Of a stretch of 64,000 bases of DNA, positions 24,931 to 39,600 are shown one piece after another; positions within the stretch are counted from its first letter, which is position 1, and the number at the start of each line of letters is the position of its first letter. This DNA comes from Calendula officinalis (Eukaryota; Streptophyta; Magnoliopsida; Asterales; Asteraceae): positions 13,664,474 through 13,728,473 of the forward strand of contig OY970833.1 of assembly GCA_963853835.1 (NCBI GenBank). Direction: 5' to 3'. The position numbers were made by a program, and so were the translations under genes. The notes under the pieces were generated by a model. It worked only from the letters and a program-made list of their open reading frames with translations. It was not told where the DNA came from and did no database searches.

Positions 24931-27900
24931 AAAGTTATGGCTTTTCAGTAAAGCCACTTTCGATTCTGCTTCTAACTCCTATACTGTAAGTGCGCTCACG
25001 ATCCACAAGATATCAACGGATAGCTCAAACGTAAAGTACATGAGTCGAGAAGGCACGAGATCGTAATTCTATGCTGAAGCAGGTCAAAATCCGACGGGAA
25101 GGCAGATGACAGAATCTGCCAGAAAGTAAATTTGTTTTAAAACTCATTTTTTATAATTACAAGTCAAGTAGGCCTGAAACGGAGACCCGAGCCAAAAGTT
25201 ATGGCTTTTTCAGTAAAGCCCCTTTCGATTCTGCTTGTAACTCCTAGACCGTAAGTTGGCTCACGATCCACAAGATATCAACGAAAAGCTCGGAATGTAA
25301 ACTACAAAGGTTGAGAAACTACGGGATCGTGATTCTGTGCCGAAGCAGGTCAAAATCCGTGAAGAAGGAAGATGACAGAATCTGCCAGAAAGTGAATTTG
25401 TTTTTAAAGTCGTTATTAATAATTTACAAGTCAAGTAGGCCTGAAACGGAGACCCGAGCCAAAAGTTACGGCGTTTTCAATAAAGCCCTTTCGATTCTGC
25501 ATCTAACTCCAAGACCGTAACTGGGCTCACGATTCAGAAGATATCAACGCAAAGCTCGGAATGTAAACTACAAAAGTCGAGAAGGAACGGGATCGTGATT
25601 CTGTCCCGAAGCAGGTCAAAATCTGTCGAGAAGGCAGATGACAGAATCTGCCAGAAAGTGAATTTGTTTTAAAACTCGTTTTTAATAATTTACAAGTCAA
25701 GTAGGCCTGAAACGGAGACCCGAGCCAAAAGTTATGGCCTTTTTCAGTAAAGCCCCTTTCGGTTCTGCTTGTAACTCCTAGACCGTAAGTTGGCTCACGA
25801 TCAACAAGATATCAACGAAAAGCTCGGAATGTAAACTACAAAGGTTGAGAAGGTACGGGATAGTGATTCTATGCCGAAGCAGGTCAAAATCCGTGAAGAA
25901 GGAAGATGACAGAATCTGCCAGAAAGTGAATTTGTTTTTAAAGTCGTTATTAATAATTTACAAGTCAAGTAGGCCTGAAACGGAGACCCGAGCCAAATGT
26001 TACGGCGTTTTCAATAAAGCCCTTTCGATTTTGCATGTAACTCCAAGACCGTAACTGGGCTCACGATTCACAAGATATCAACGCAAAGCTCGGAATGTAA
26101 ACTACAAAAGTCGAGAAGGCACGGGATCGTGATTCTGTCCCGAAGCAGGTCAAAATCCTTCGAGAAGGCAGATGACAGAATCTGCCAGAAAGTGAATTTG
26201 TTTTAAAACTCGTTTTTAATAATTTACAAGTCAAGTAGGCCTGAAACGGAGACCCGAGCCAAAAGTTATGGCCTTTTCAGTAAAGCCCCTTTCGGTTCTG
26301 CTTGTAACTCCTAGACCGTAACTTGGCTCACGATCCACGAGATATCAACGGATAGCTCAAACGTAAAGTACAAGTGTCGAGAAGGCACGAGATCGTAATT
26401 CTATGCTGAAGCAGGTCAAAATCCGACGGGAAGGCAGATGACAGAATCTGCCAGAAAGTAAATTTGTTTTAAAACTCGTTTTTAATAATTTACAAGTCAA
26501 GTAGGCCTGAAACGGAGACCCGAGCCAAAAGTTATGGCCTTTTCAGTAAAGCCACTTTCGATTCTGCTTCTAACTCCTATACTGTAAGTGTGCTCATGAT
26601 CCACAAGATATCAACGGATAGCTCAAACGTAAAGTACAAGAGTCGAGAAGGCACGAGATCGTAATTCTATGATGAAGCAGGTCAAAATCCGACGGGAAAG
26701 CAGATGACAGAATCTGCCAGAAACTAAATTTGTTTTAAAACTCGTTTTTAATAATTTACAAGTCAAGTAGGCCTTAAACGGAGACCCGAGCCAAAAGTTA
26801 TGGCCTTTTCTATAAAAACACCTTTCGATTCTGCTTGTAACTCCTAGACCGTAAGTTGGCTCACGATCCACAAGATATCAACGGAAAGCTCGGAATGTAA
26901 ACGACAGAGGTTGAGTAGGTACGGGATCGTGATTCTGTCCCGAAGCAGGTCAAAATCCGTCGAGAAGGCAGATGACAGAATCTGCTAGAAAGTGAATTTG
27001 TTTTAAAACTCGTTTTTAATAATTTACAAGTCAAGTAGGCCTGAAATGGAGACCCGAGCCAAACGTTATGGCCTTTTCAGTAAAGCCACTTTCAATTCTG
27101 CTCGTAACTCCTATACTGTAAGTGCGCTCACGATCCACAAGATATCAACGGATAGCTCAAACGTAAAGTACAAGAGTCGAGAAGGCACGAGATCATAATT
27201 CTATGTTGAAGCAGGTCAAAATCCGACGGGAAGGCAGATGACAGAATCTGCCAGAAAGTAAATTTGTTTTAAAACTCGTTTTTAATAATTTAAGTGTCAA
27301 GTAGGCCTGAAACGGAGACCCGAGCCAAAAGTTATGGCCTTTTCGGTAAAGCCACTTTCGCTTCTGCTTCTAACTCCTATACTGTAAGTGCGCTCATGAT
27401 CCACAAGATATCAACGGATAGCTCAAACGTAAAGTACAAGACTCGAGAAGGCACGAGATCATAATTCTATGCTGAAGCAGGTCAAAATCCGATGGGAAGG
27501 CAGATTATAGAATCTGCCAGAAAGTAAATTTGTTTTAAAACTCGTTTTTAATAATTTACAAGTCAAGTAGGCCTGAAACGGAGACCCGAGCCAAGAGTTG
27601 TGGCCTTTTCAGTAAAGCCACTTTCGATTCTGCTTCCAACTCCTATACTGTAAGTACGCTCACGATCCACAAGATATCAACGGATAGCTCAAACGTAAAG
27701 TACAAGAGTCGAGAAGGCACGAGATCGTAATTCTATGCTGAAGCAGGTCAAAATCCGACGGGAAGGCAGATGACAGAATCTGCCAGAAAGTAAATTTGTT
27801 TTAAAACTCATTTTTAATAATTTACAAGTCAAGTAGGCCTGAAACGGAGACCCGAGCCAAAAGTTATGGCCTTTTCAGTAAAGCCACTTTCGATTCTGCT

Positions 27901-30788
27901 TCTAACTCCTATAGTGTAAGTGCGCTCACAATCCACAAGATATCAACGGATAGCTCAAACGTAAAGTACAGGAGTCGAGAAGGCACAAGATCGTAATTCT
28001 ATGCTGAAGCAGGTCAAAATCCGACGGGAAGGCAGATGACAGAATCTGCCAGAAAGTAAATTTGTTTTAAAACTCATTTTTTATAATTACAAGTCAAGTA
28101 GGCCTGAAACGGAGACCCGAGCCAAAAGTTATGGCCTTCTCAGTAAAGCCCCTTTCGATTCTGCTTATAACTCCTAGACCGTAAGTTGGCTCACGATCCA
28201 CAAGATATCAACGAAAAGCTCGGAATGTAAACTACAAAGGTTGAGAAGCTACGGGATCGTGATTCTGTGCCGAAGCAGGTCAAAATCCGTGAAGAAGGAA
28301 GATGACAGAATCTGCCAGAAAGTGAATTTGTTTTTAAAGTCGTTATTAATAATTTACAAGTCTAGTAGGCCTGAAACGGAGACCCGAGCCAAAAGTTACG
28401 GCGTTTTCAATAAAGCCCTTTCAATTCTGCATCTAACTCCAAGACCGTAACTGGGCTCACGATTCACAAGATATCAACGCAAAGCTCGGAATGTAAACTA
28501 CAAAAGTCGAGAAGGCACGGGATCGTGATTCTGTCCCGAAGCAGGTCAAAATCCGTCGAGAACGCAGATGACAGAATCTGCCAGAAAGTGAATTTGTTTT
28601 AAAACTCGTTTTTAATAATTTACAAGTCAAGTAGGCCTGAAACGGAGGCCCGAGCCAAAAGTTATGGCCTTTTCAGTAAAGCCCCTTTCGGTTCTGCTTG
28701 TAACTCCTAGACCGTAAGTTGGCTCACGATCCACAAGATATCAACGAAAAGCTCGGAATGTAAACTACAAAGGTTGAGAAGGTACGGGATCGTGATTCTG
28801 TGCCGAAGCAGGTCAAAATCCGTGAAGAAGGAAGATGACAGAATCTGCCAGAAAGTGAATTTGTTTTTAAAGTCGTTATTAATAATTTACAAGTCAAGTA
28901 GGCCTGAAACGGAGACCCGAGCCAAATGTTACGGCGTTTTCAATAAAGCCCTTTCGATTTTGCATGTAACTCCAAGACCGTAACTGGGCTCACGATTCAC
29001 AAGATATCAACGCAAAGCTCGGAATGTAAACTACAAAAGTCGAGAAGGCACGGGATCGTGATTCTGTCCCGAAGCAGGTCAAAATCCTTCGAGAAGGCAG
29101 ATGACAGAATCTGCCAGAAAGTGAATTTGTTTTAAAACTCGTTTTTAATAATTTACAAGTCAAGTAGGCCTGAAACGGAGACCCGAGCTAAAAGTTATGG
29201 CCTTTTCAGTAAAGCCCCTTTCGGTTCTGCTTGTAACTCCTAGACCGTAAGTTGGCTCACGATCCACAAGATATCAACGGATAGCTCAAACGTAAAGTAC
29301 AAGAGTCGAGATGGCACGAGATCGTAATTCTATGCTGAAGCAGGTCAAAATCCGACGGGAAGGTAGATGACAGAATCTGCCAGAAAGTAAATTTGTTTTA
29401 AAACTCGTTTTTAATAATTTACAAGTCAAGTAGGCCTGAAACGGAGACCCGAGCCAAAAGTTATGGCCTTTTCAGTAAAGCCACTTTCGATTCTGCTTCT
29501 AACTCCTATACTGTAAGTGTGCTCACGATCCACAAGATATCAACGGATAGCTCAAACGTAAAGTACAAGAGTCGAGAAGGCACGAGATCGTAATTCTATG
29601 CTGAAGCAGGTCAAAATCCGACGGGAAAGCAGATGACAGAATCTGCCAGAAAGTAAATTTGTTTTAAAACTCGTTTTTAATAATTTACAAGTCAAGTAGG
29701 CCTTAAACGGAGACCCGAGCCAAAAGTTATGGCCTTTTCTATAAAAACCCCTTTCGATTCTGCTTGTAACTCCTAGACCGTAAGTTGGCTCACGATCCAC
29801 AAGATATCAACGGAAAGCTCGGAATGTAAACTACCGAGGTTGAGAAGGTACGGGATCGTGATTCTGTCCCGAAGCAGGTCAAAATCCGTCGAGAAGGCAG
29901 ATGACAGAATCTGCCAGAAAGTGAATTTGTTTTAAAACTCGTTTTTAATAATTTACAAGTCAAGTAGGCCTGAAATGGAGACCCGAGCCAAAAGTTATGG
30001 CCTTTTCAGTAAAGCCACTTTCGATTCTGCTCGTAACTCCTATACTGTAAGTGCGCTCACGATCCACAAGATATTAACGGATAGCTCAAACGTAAAGTAC
30101 AAGAGTCGAGAAGGCACGAGATCATAATTCTATGCTGAAGCAGGTCAAAATCCGACGGTAAGGCAGATGACAGAATCTGCCAGAAAGTAAATTTGTTTTA
30201 AAACTCGTTTTTAATAATTTACAAGTCAAGTAGGCCTGAAACGGAGACCCGAGCCAAAAGTTATAGCCTTTTCGGTAAAGCCACTTTCGCTTCTGCTTCT
30301 AACTCCTATACTGTAAGTGCGCTCATGATCCACAAGATATCAACGGATAGCTCAAACGTAAAGTACAAGAGTCGAGAAGGCACGAGATCATAATTCTATG
30401 CTGAAGCAGGTCAAAATCCGACGGGAAGGCAGATGACAGAATCTGCCAGAAAGTAAATTTGTTTTAAAACTCGTTTTTAATAATTTACAAGTCAAGTAGG
30501 CCTGAAACGGAGACCCGAGCCAAAAGTTATGGCCTTTTCAGTAAAGCCACTTTCGATTCTGCTTCTAACCCCTATACTGTAAGTACGCTCACGATCCACA
30601 AGATATCAACGGATAGCTCAAACGTAAAGTACAAGAGTCGAGAAGGCACGAGATCGTAATTCTATGCTGAAGCAGGTCAAAATCCTACGGGAAGGCAGAT
30701 GTCAGAATCTGCCAGAAAGTAAATTTATTTTAAAACTCGTTTTTTATAATTTACAAGTCGAGTAGGCCTAAAACGGAGACCCGAGCCA
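24931..30788. repeat. Satellite B 22-mer HOR (5.86 kb), copy 1
   Basis: Contains two 11-mers (about 2929 bp each; CTCATTTTTTATAATTACAAG at about 25142 and 28074). Variants at a distance of 5858 bp are shared with copy 2 but not with the neighbouring 11-mer: GATCAACAAGAT (25799/31658), AAGTCTAGTAGG (28360/34218), TTTAAGTGTCAAG (27289/33147), CTAACCCCTATACTG (30567/36425). Confidence 0.88.
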
Positions 30789-33700
30789 AAAGTTATGGCT
30801 TTTCAGTAAAGCCACTTTCGATTCTGCTTCTAACTCCTATACTGTAAGTGCGCTCACGATCCACAAGATATCAACGGATAGCTCAAACGTAAAGTACAGG
30901 AGTCGAGAAGGCACGAGATCGTAATTCTATGCTGAAGCAGGTCAAAATCCGACGGGAAGGCAGATGACAGAATCTGCCAGAAAGTAAATTTGTTTTAAAA
31001 CTCATTTTTTATAATTACAAGTCAAGTAGGCCTGAAACGGAGACCCGAGCCAAAAGTTATGGCTTTTTCAGTAAAGCCCCTTTCGATTCTGCTTGTAACT
31101 CCTAGACCGTAAGTTGGCTCACGATCCACAAGATATCAACGAAAAGCTCGGAACGTAAACTACAAAGGTTGAGATACTACGGGATCGTGATTCTGTGCCG
31201 AAGCAGGTCAAAATCCGTGAAGAAGGAAGATGACAGAATCTGCCAGAAAGTGAATTTGTTTTTAAAGTCGTTATTAATAATTTACAAGTCAAGTAGCCCT
31301 GAAACGGAGACCCGAGCCAAAAGTTACGGCGTTTTCAATAAAGCCCTTTCGATTCTGCATCTAACTCCAAGACCGTAACTGGGCTTACGATTCACAAGAT
31401 ATCAACGCAAAGCTCGGAATGTAAACTACAAAAGTCGAGAAGGCACGGGATCGTGATTCTGTCCCGAAGCAGGTCAAAATCCGTCGAGAAGGCAGATGAC
31501 AGAATCTGCCAGAAAGTGAATTTGTTTTAAAACTCGTTTTTAATAATTTACAAGTCAAGTAGGCCTGAAACGGAGACCCGAGCCAAAAGTTATGGCCTTT
31601 TTCAGTAAAGCCCCTTTCGGTTCTGCTTGTAACTCCTAGACCGTAAGTTGGCTCACGATCAACAAGATATCAACGAAAAGCTCGGAATGTAAACTACAAA
31701 GGTTGAGAAGGTACGGGATAGTGATTCTATGCCGAAGCAGGTCAAAATCCGTGAAGAAGGAAGATGACAGAATCTGCCAGAAAGTGAATTTGTTTTTAAA
31801 GTCGTTATTAATAATTTACAAGTCAAGTAGGCCTGAAACGGAGACCCGAGCCAAATGTTACGGCGTTTTCAATAAAGCCCTTTCGATTTTGCATGTAACT
31901 CCAAGACCGTAACTGGGCTCACGATTCACAAGATATCAACGCAAAGCTCGGAATGTAAACTACAAAAGTCGAGTAGGCACGGGATCGTGATTCTGTCCCG
32001 AAGCAGGTCAAAATCCTTCGAGAAGGCAGATGACAGAATCTGCCAGAAAGTGAATTTGTTTTAAAACTCGTTTTTAATAATTTACAAGTCAAGTAGGCCT
32101 GAAACGGAGACCCGAGCCAAAAGTTATGGCCTTTTCAGTAAAGCCCCTTTCGGTTCTGCTTGTAACTCCTAGACCGTAACTTGGCTCACGATCCACGAGA
32201 TATCAACGGATAGCTCAAACGTAAAGTACAAGAGTCGAGAAGGCACGAGATCGTAATTCTATGCTGAAGCAGGTCAAAATCCGACGGGAAGGCAGATGAC
32301 AGAATCTGCCAGAAAGTAAATTTGTTTTAAAACTTGTTTTTAATAATTTACAAGTCAAGTAGGCCTGAAACGGAGACCCGAGCCAAAAGTTATGGCCTTT
32401 TCAGTAAAGCCACTTTCAATTCTGCTTCTAACTCCTATACTGTAAGTGTGCTCATGATCCACAAGATATCAACGGATAGCTCAAACGTAAAGTACAAGAG
32501 TCGAGAAGGCACGAGATCGTAATTCTATGATGAAGCAGGTCAAAATCCGACGGGAAAGCAGATGACAGAATCTGCCAGAAAGTAAATTTGTTTTAAAACT
32601 CGTTTTTAATAATTTACAAGTCAAGTAGGCCTTAAACGGAGACCCGAGCCAAAAGTTATGGCCTTTTCTATAAAAACACCTTTCGATTCTGCTTGTAACT
32701 CCTAGACCGTAAGTTGGCTCACGATCCACAAGATATCAACGGAAAGCTCGGAATGTAAACTACAGAGGTTGAGTAGGTACGGGATCGTGATTCTGTCCCG
32801 AAGCAGGTCAAAATCCGTCGAGAAGGCAGATGACAGAATCTGCCAGAAAGTGAATTTGTTTTAAAACTCGTTTTTAATAAGTTACAAGTCAAGTAGGCCT
32901 GAAATGGAGACCCGAGCCAAAAGTTATGGCCTTTTCAGTAAAGCCACTTTCAATTCTGCTCGTAACTCCTATACTGTAAGTGCGCTCACGATCCACAAGA
33001 TATCAACGGATAGCTCAAACGTAAAGTACAAGAGTCGAGAAGGCACGAGATCATAATTCTATGTTGAAGCAGGTCAAAATCCGACGGGAAGGCAGATGAC
33101 AGAATCTGCCAGAAAGTAAATTTGTTTTAAAACTCGTTTTTAATAATTTAAGTGTCAAGTAGGCCTGAAACGGAGACCCGAGCCAAAAGTTATGGCCTTT
33201 TCGGTAAAGCCACTTTCGCTTCTGCTTCTAACTCCTATACTGTAAGTGCGCTCATGATCCACAAGATATCAACGGATAGCTCAAACGTAAAGTACAAGAC
33301 TCGAGAAGGCACGAGATCATAATTCTATGCCGAAGCAGGTCAAAATCCGATGGGAAGGCAGATTATAGAATCTGCCAGAAAGTAAATTTGTTTTAAAACT
33401 CGTTTTTAATAATTTACAAGTCAAGTAGGCCTGAAACGGAGACCCGAGCCAAGAGTTGTGGCCTTTTCAGTAAAGCCACTTTCGATTCTGCTTCCAACTC
33501 CTATACTGTAAGTACGCTCACGATCCACAAGATATCAACGGATAGCTCAAACGTAAAGTACAAGAGTCAAGAAGGCACGAGATCGTAATTCTATGCTGAA
33601 GCAGGTCAAAATCCGACGGGAAGGCAGATGACAGAATCTGCCAGAAAGTAAATTTGTTTTAAAACTCGTTTTTAATAATTTACAAGTCAAGTAGGCCTGA

Positions 33701-36600
33701 AACGGAGACCCGAGCCAAAAGTTATGGCCTTTTCAGTAAAGCCACTTTCGATTCTGCTTCTAACTCCTATAGTGTAAGTGCGCTCACAATCCACAAGATA
33801 TCAACGGATAGCTCAAACGTAAAGTACAGGAGTCGAGAAGGCACAAGATCGTAATTCTATGCTGAAGCAGGTCAAAATCCGACGGGAAGGCAGATGACAG
33901 AATCTGCCAGAAAGTAAATTTGTTTTAAAACTCATTTTTTATAATTACAAGTCAAGTAGGCCTGAAACGGAGACCCGAGCCAAAAGTTATGGCCTTCTCA
34001 GTAAAGCCCCTTTCGATTCTGCTTATAACTCCTAGACCGTAAGTTGGCTCACGATCCACAAGATATCAACGAAAAGCTCGGAATGTAAACTACAAAGGTT
34101 GAGAAGCTACGGGATCGTGATTCTGTGCCGAAGCAGGTCAAAATCCGTGAAGAAGGAAGATGACAGAATCTGCCAGAAAGTGAATTTGTTTTTAAAGTCG
34201 TTATTAATAATTTACAAGTCTAGTAGGCCTGAAACGGAGACCCGAGCCAAAAGTTACGGCGTTTTCAATAAAGCCCTTTCGATTCTGCATCTAACTCCAA
34301 GACCGTAACTGGGCTCACGATTCACAAGATATCAACGCAAAGCTCGGAATGTAAACTACAAAAGTCGAGAAGGCACGGGATCGTGATTCTGTCCCGAAGC
34401 AGGTCAAAATCCGTCGAGAAGGCAGATGACAGAATCTGCCAGAAAGTGAATTTGTTTTAAAACTCGTTTTTAATAATTTACAAGTCAAGTAGGCCTGAAA
34501 CGGAGACCCGAGCCAAAAGTTATGGCCTTTTCAGTAAAGCCCCTTTCGGTTCTGCTTGTAACTCCTAGACCGTAAGTTGGCTCACGATCCACAAGATATC
34601 AACGAAAAGCTCGGAATGTAAACTACAAAGGTTGAGAAGGTACGGGATCGTGATTCTGTGCCGAAGCAGGTCAAAATCCGTGAAGAAGGAAGATGACAGA
34701 ATCTGCCAGAAAGTGAATTTGTTTTTAAAGTCGTTATTAATAATTTACAAGTCAAGTAGGCCTGAAACGGAGACCCGAGCCAAATGTTACGGCGTTTTCA
34801 ATAAAGCCCTTTCGATTTTGCATGTAACTCCAAGACCGTAACTGGGCTCACGATTCACAAGATATCAACGCAAAGCTCGGAATGTAAACAACAAAAGTCG
34901 AGAAGGCACGGGATCGTGATTCTGTCCCGAAGCAGGTCAAAATCCTTCGAGAAGGCAGATGACAGAATCTGCCAGAAAGTGAATTTGTTTTAAAACTCGT
35001 TTTTAATAATTTACAAGTCAAGTAGGCCTGAAACGGAGACCCGAGCCAAAAGTTATGGCCTTTTCAGTAAAGCCCCTTTCGGTTCTGCTTGTAACTCCTA
35101 GACCGTAAGTTGGCTCACGATCCACGAGATATCAACGGGTAGCTCAAACGTAAAGTACAAGAGTCGAGATGGCACGAGATCGTAATTCTATGCTGAAGCA
35201 GGTCAAAATCCGACGGGAAGGCAGATGACAGAATCTGCCAGAAAGTAAATTTGTTTTAAAACTCGTTTTTAATAATTTACAAGTCAAGTAGGCCTGAAAC
35301 GGAGACCCGAGCCAAAAGTTATGGCCTTTTCAGTAAAGCCACTTTCGATTCTGCTTCTAACTCCTATACTGTAAGTGTGCTCACGATCCACAAGATATCA
35401 ACGGATAGCTCAAACGTAAAGTACAAGAGTCGAGAAGGCACGAGATCGTAATTCTATGCTGAAGCAGGTCAAAATCCGACGGGAAAGCAGATGACAGAAT
35501 CTGCCAGAAAGTAAATTTGTTTTAAAACTCGTTTTTAATAATTTACAAGTCAAGTAGGCCTTAAACGGAGACCCGAGCCAAAAGTTATGGCCTTTTCTAT
35601 AAAAACCCCTTTCGATTCTGCTTGTAACTCCTAGACCGTAAGTTGGCTCACGATCCACAAGATATCAACGGAAAGCTCGGAATGTAAACTACAGAGGTTG
35701 AGAAGGTACGGGATCGTGATTCTGACCCGAAGCAGGTCAAAATCCGTCGAGAAGGCAGATGACAGAATCTGCCAGAAAGTGAATTTGTTTTAAAACTCGT
35801 TTTTAATAATTTACAAGTCAAGTAGGCCTGAAATGGAGACCCGAGCCAAAAGTTATGGCCTTTTCAGTAAAGCCACTTTCGATTCTGCTCGTAACTCCTA
35901 TACTGTAAGTGCGCTCACGATCCACAAGATATTAACGGATAGCTCAAACGTAAAGTACAAGAGTCGAGAAGGCACGAGATCATAATTCTATGCTGAAGCA
36001 GGTCAAAATCCGACGGGAAGGCATATGACAGAATCTGCCAGAAAGTAAATTTGTTTTAAAACTCGTTTTTAATAATTTACAAGTCAAGTAGGCCTGAAAC
36101 GGAGACCCGAGCCAAAAGTTATAGCCTTTTCGGTAAAGCCACTTTCGCTTCTGCTTCTAACTCCTATACTGTAAGTGCGCTCATGATCCACAAGATATCA
36201 ACGGATAGCTCAAACGTAAAGTACAAGAGTCGAGAAGGCACGAGATCATAATTCTATGCTGAAGCAGGTCAAAATCCGACGGGAAGGCAGATGACAGAAT
36301 CTGCCAGAAAGTAAATTTGTTTTAAAACTCGTTTTTAATAATTTACAAGTCAAGTAGGCCTGAAACGGAGACCCGAGCCAAAAGTTATGGCCTTTTCAGT
36401 AAAGCCACTTTCGATTCTGCTTCTAACCCCTATACTGTAAGTACGCTCACGATCCACAAGATATCAACGGATAGCTCAAACGTAAAGTACAAGAGTCGAG
36501 AAGGCACGAGATCGTAATTCTATGCTGAAGCAGGTCAAAATCCTACGGGAAGGCAGATGTCAGAATCTGCCAGAAAGTAAATTTGTTTTAAAACTCGTTT
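30789..36600. repeat. Satellite B 22-mer HOR (5.86 kb), copy 2
   Basis: Second copy of the 22-mer. It begins at the shared deletion variant TTATGGCTTTTCAG (24936/30795) and holds through AATCCTACGGGAAGG (30682/36540). Near 36600 the match stops at GTTTTCAATAATTTACAAGTGAAG. Confidence 0.88.
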
Positions 36601-39600
36601 TCAATAATTTACAAGTGAAGTTGGCCTGAAACGGAGACCCTAGCCAAAAGTTATGGCCTTTTCAGTAAAGCCCCTTTCGATTCTGCTTGTAACTCCTAGA
36701 CCGTAAGTTGGCTCACGATCCACAAGATATCAACGAAAAGCTCGGAATGTAAACTACAAAGGTTGAGAAGGTACGAGATCGTGATTCTGTGCCGAAGCAG
36801 GTCAAAATCCGTGAAGAAGGAAGATGACAGAATCTGCCAGAAAGTGAACTTGTTTTTAAAGTCGTTATTAATAATTTACAAGTCAAGTAGGCCTGAAACG
36901 GAGACCCGAGCCAAATGTTACGGCATTTTCAATAAAGCCCTTTCGATTCTGCATGTAACTCCAAGACCGTAACTGGGCTCACGATTCACAAGATATCAAC
37001 GCAAACCTCGGAATGTAAACTACAAAAGTTGAGAAGGCACGGGATCGTGATTCTGTCCCGAAGCAGGTCAAAATCCTTCGAGAAGGCAGATGACAGAATC
37101 TGCCAGAAAGTGAATTTGTTTTAAAACTCGTTTTTAATAATTTACAAGTCAAGTAGGCCTGAAACGGAGACCCGAGCCAAAAGTTATGGCCTTTTCAGTA
37201 AAGCCCCTTTCGGTTCTGCTTGTAACTCCTAGACCGTAAGTTGCCTCACGATCCACGAGATATCAACGGATAGCTCAAACGTAAAGTACAAGAGTCGAGA
37301 AGGCACGAGATCGTAATTCTATGCTGAAGCAGGTCAAAATCAGACGGGAAGGCAGATGACAGAATCTGCCAAAAAGTAAATTTGTTTTAAAACTCGTTTT
37401 TAATAATTTACAAGTCAAGTAGGCCTGAAACGGAGACCCGAGCCAAAAGTTATGGCCTTTTCAGTAAAGCCACTTTCGATTCTTCTTCTAACTCCTATAC
37501 TGTAAGTGTGCTCACGATCCACAAGATATCAACGGATAGCTCAAACGTAAAGTACAAGAGTCGAGAAGGCACGAGATCGTAATTCTATGCTGAAGCAGGT
37601 CAAAATCCGACAGGAAGGCAGATGACAGAATCTGCCAGAAAATAAATTTGTTTTAAAACTCGTTTTTAATAATTTACAAGTCAAGTAGGCCTTAAACGGA
37701 GACCCGAGCCAAAAGTTATGGCCTTTTCTGTAAAAACCCCTTTCGATTCTGCTTGTAACTCCTAGACCGTAAGTTGGCTCACGATCCACAAGATATCAAC
37801 GGAAAGCTCGGAATGTAAACTACAAAGGTTGAGAAGGTACGGGATCGTGATTCTGTCCCGAAGCAGGTCAAAATCCGTCGAGAAGGCAGATGACAGAATC
37901 TGCCAGAAAGTGAATTTGTTTTAAAACTCGTTTTTAATAATTTACAAGTCAAGTATGCCTGAAATGGAGACCCGAGCCAAAAGTTATGGCCTTTTCAGTA
38001 AAGCCACTTTCAATTCTGCTCGTAACTCCTATACTGTAAGTGCGCTCACGATCCACAATATATCAACGGATAGCTCAAACGTAAAGTACAAGAGTCGAGA
38101 AGGCACGAGATCATAATTCTATGCTGAAGCAGGTCAAAATCCGACGGGAAGGCGGATGACAGAATCTGCCAGAAAGTAAATTTGTTTTAAAACTCGTTTT
38201 TAATAATTTACAAGTCAAGTAGGCCTGAAACGGAGACCCGAGCCAAAAGTTATGGCCTTTTCGGTAAAGCCACTTTCGATTCTGCTTCTAACTCCTATAC
38301 TGTAAGTACGCTCACGATCCACAAGATATCAATGAAAAGCTCGGAATGTAAACTACAAAGGTTGAGAAGGTACGGGATCGTGATTCTGTGCCAAAGCAGG
38401 TCAAAATCCGTTGAGAAGGAAGATGACAGAATCTGCCAGAAAGTGAATTTGTTTTTAAAGTCGTTTTTAATAATTTACAAGTCAAGTAGGCCTGAAACGG
38501 AGACCCGAGCCAAATGTTACGACGTTTTCAATAAAGCCCTTTCGATTCTGCATGTAACTCCAAGACCGTAACTGGGCTCACGATTCACAAGATATCAACG
38601 CAAAGCTCGGAATGTAAACTACAAAAGTCGAGAAGGCACGGGATCGTGATTCTGTCCCGAAGCAGGTCAAAATCCTTCGAGAAGGCAGATGATAGAATCT
38701 GCCAGAAAGTGAATTTGTTTTAAAACTCGTTTTTAATAATTTACAAGTCAAGTAGGCCTGAAACGGAGACCCGAGCCAAAAGTTATGGCCTTTTCAGTAA
38801 AGCCCCTTTCGGTTCTACTTGTAACTCCTAGACCGTAAGTTGGCTCACGATCCTCGAGATATCAACGGATAGCTCAAACGTAAAGTACAAGAGTCGAGAA
38901 GGCACGAGATCGTAATTCTATGCTGAAGCAGGTCAAAATCCGACGGGAAGGCAGATGACAGAATCTGCCAGAAAGTAAATTTGTTTTTAAAACTCGTTTT
39001 TAATAATTTACAAGTCAAGTAGGCCTGAAACGGAGACCCGAGCCAAAAGTTATGGCCTTTTCAGTAAAGCCACTTTCGATTCTGCTTCTAACTCCTATAC
39101 TGTAAGTGTGCTCACGATCCACAAGATATCAACGGATAGCTCAAACGTAAAGCACAAGAGGCGAGAAGGCACGAAATCGTAATTCTATGCTGAAGCAGGT
39201 CAAAATCCGACGGGAAGGCAGATGACAGAATCTGCCAGAAAGTAAATTTGTTTTAAAACTCGTTTTTAATAATTTACAAGTCAAGTAGGCCTTAAACGGA
39301 GACCCGAGCCAAAAGTTATGGCCTTTTCTGTAAAAACCCCTTTCGATTCTGCTTGTAACTCCTAGACCGTAAGTTGGCTCACGATCCACAAGATATCAAC
39401 GGAAAGCTCGGAATGTAAACTACAAAGGATGAGAAGGTACGGGATCGTGATTCTGTCCCGAAGCAGGTCAAATTCCGTCGAGAAGGCAGATGACAGAATC
39501 TGCCAGAAAGTGAATTTGTTTTAAAACTCGTTTTTAATAATTTACAAGTCAAGTAGGCCTGAAATGGAGACCCGAGCCAAAAGTTATGGCCTTTTCAGTA

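Noticed and set aside
26805..26822. TATA-like TCTATAAAAAC in some satellite B monomers
   Set aside because: It is a few point changes from the standard TTCAGTAAAGCC and lacks any promoter context. It spreads by HOR amplification and later changes to TCTGTAAAAC.
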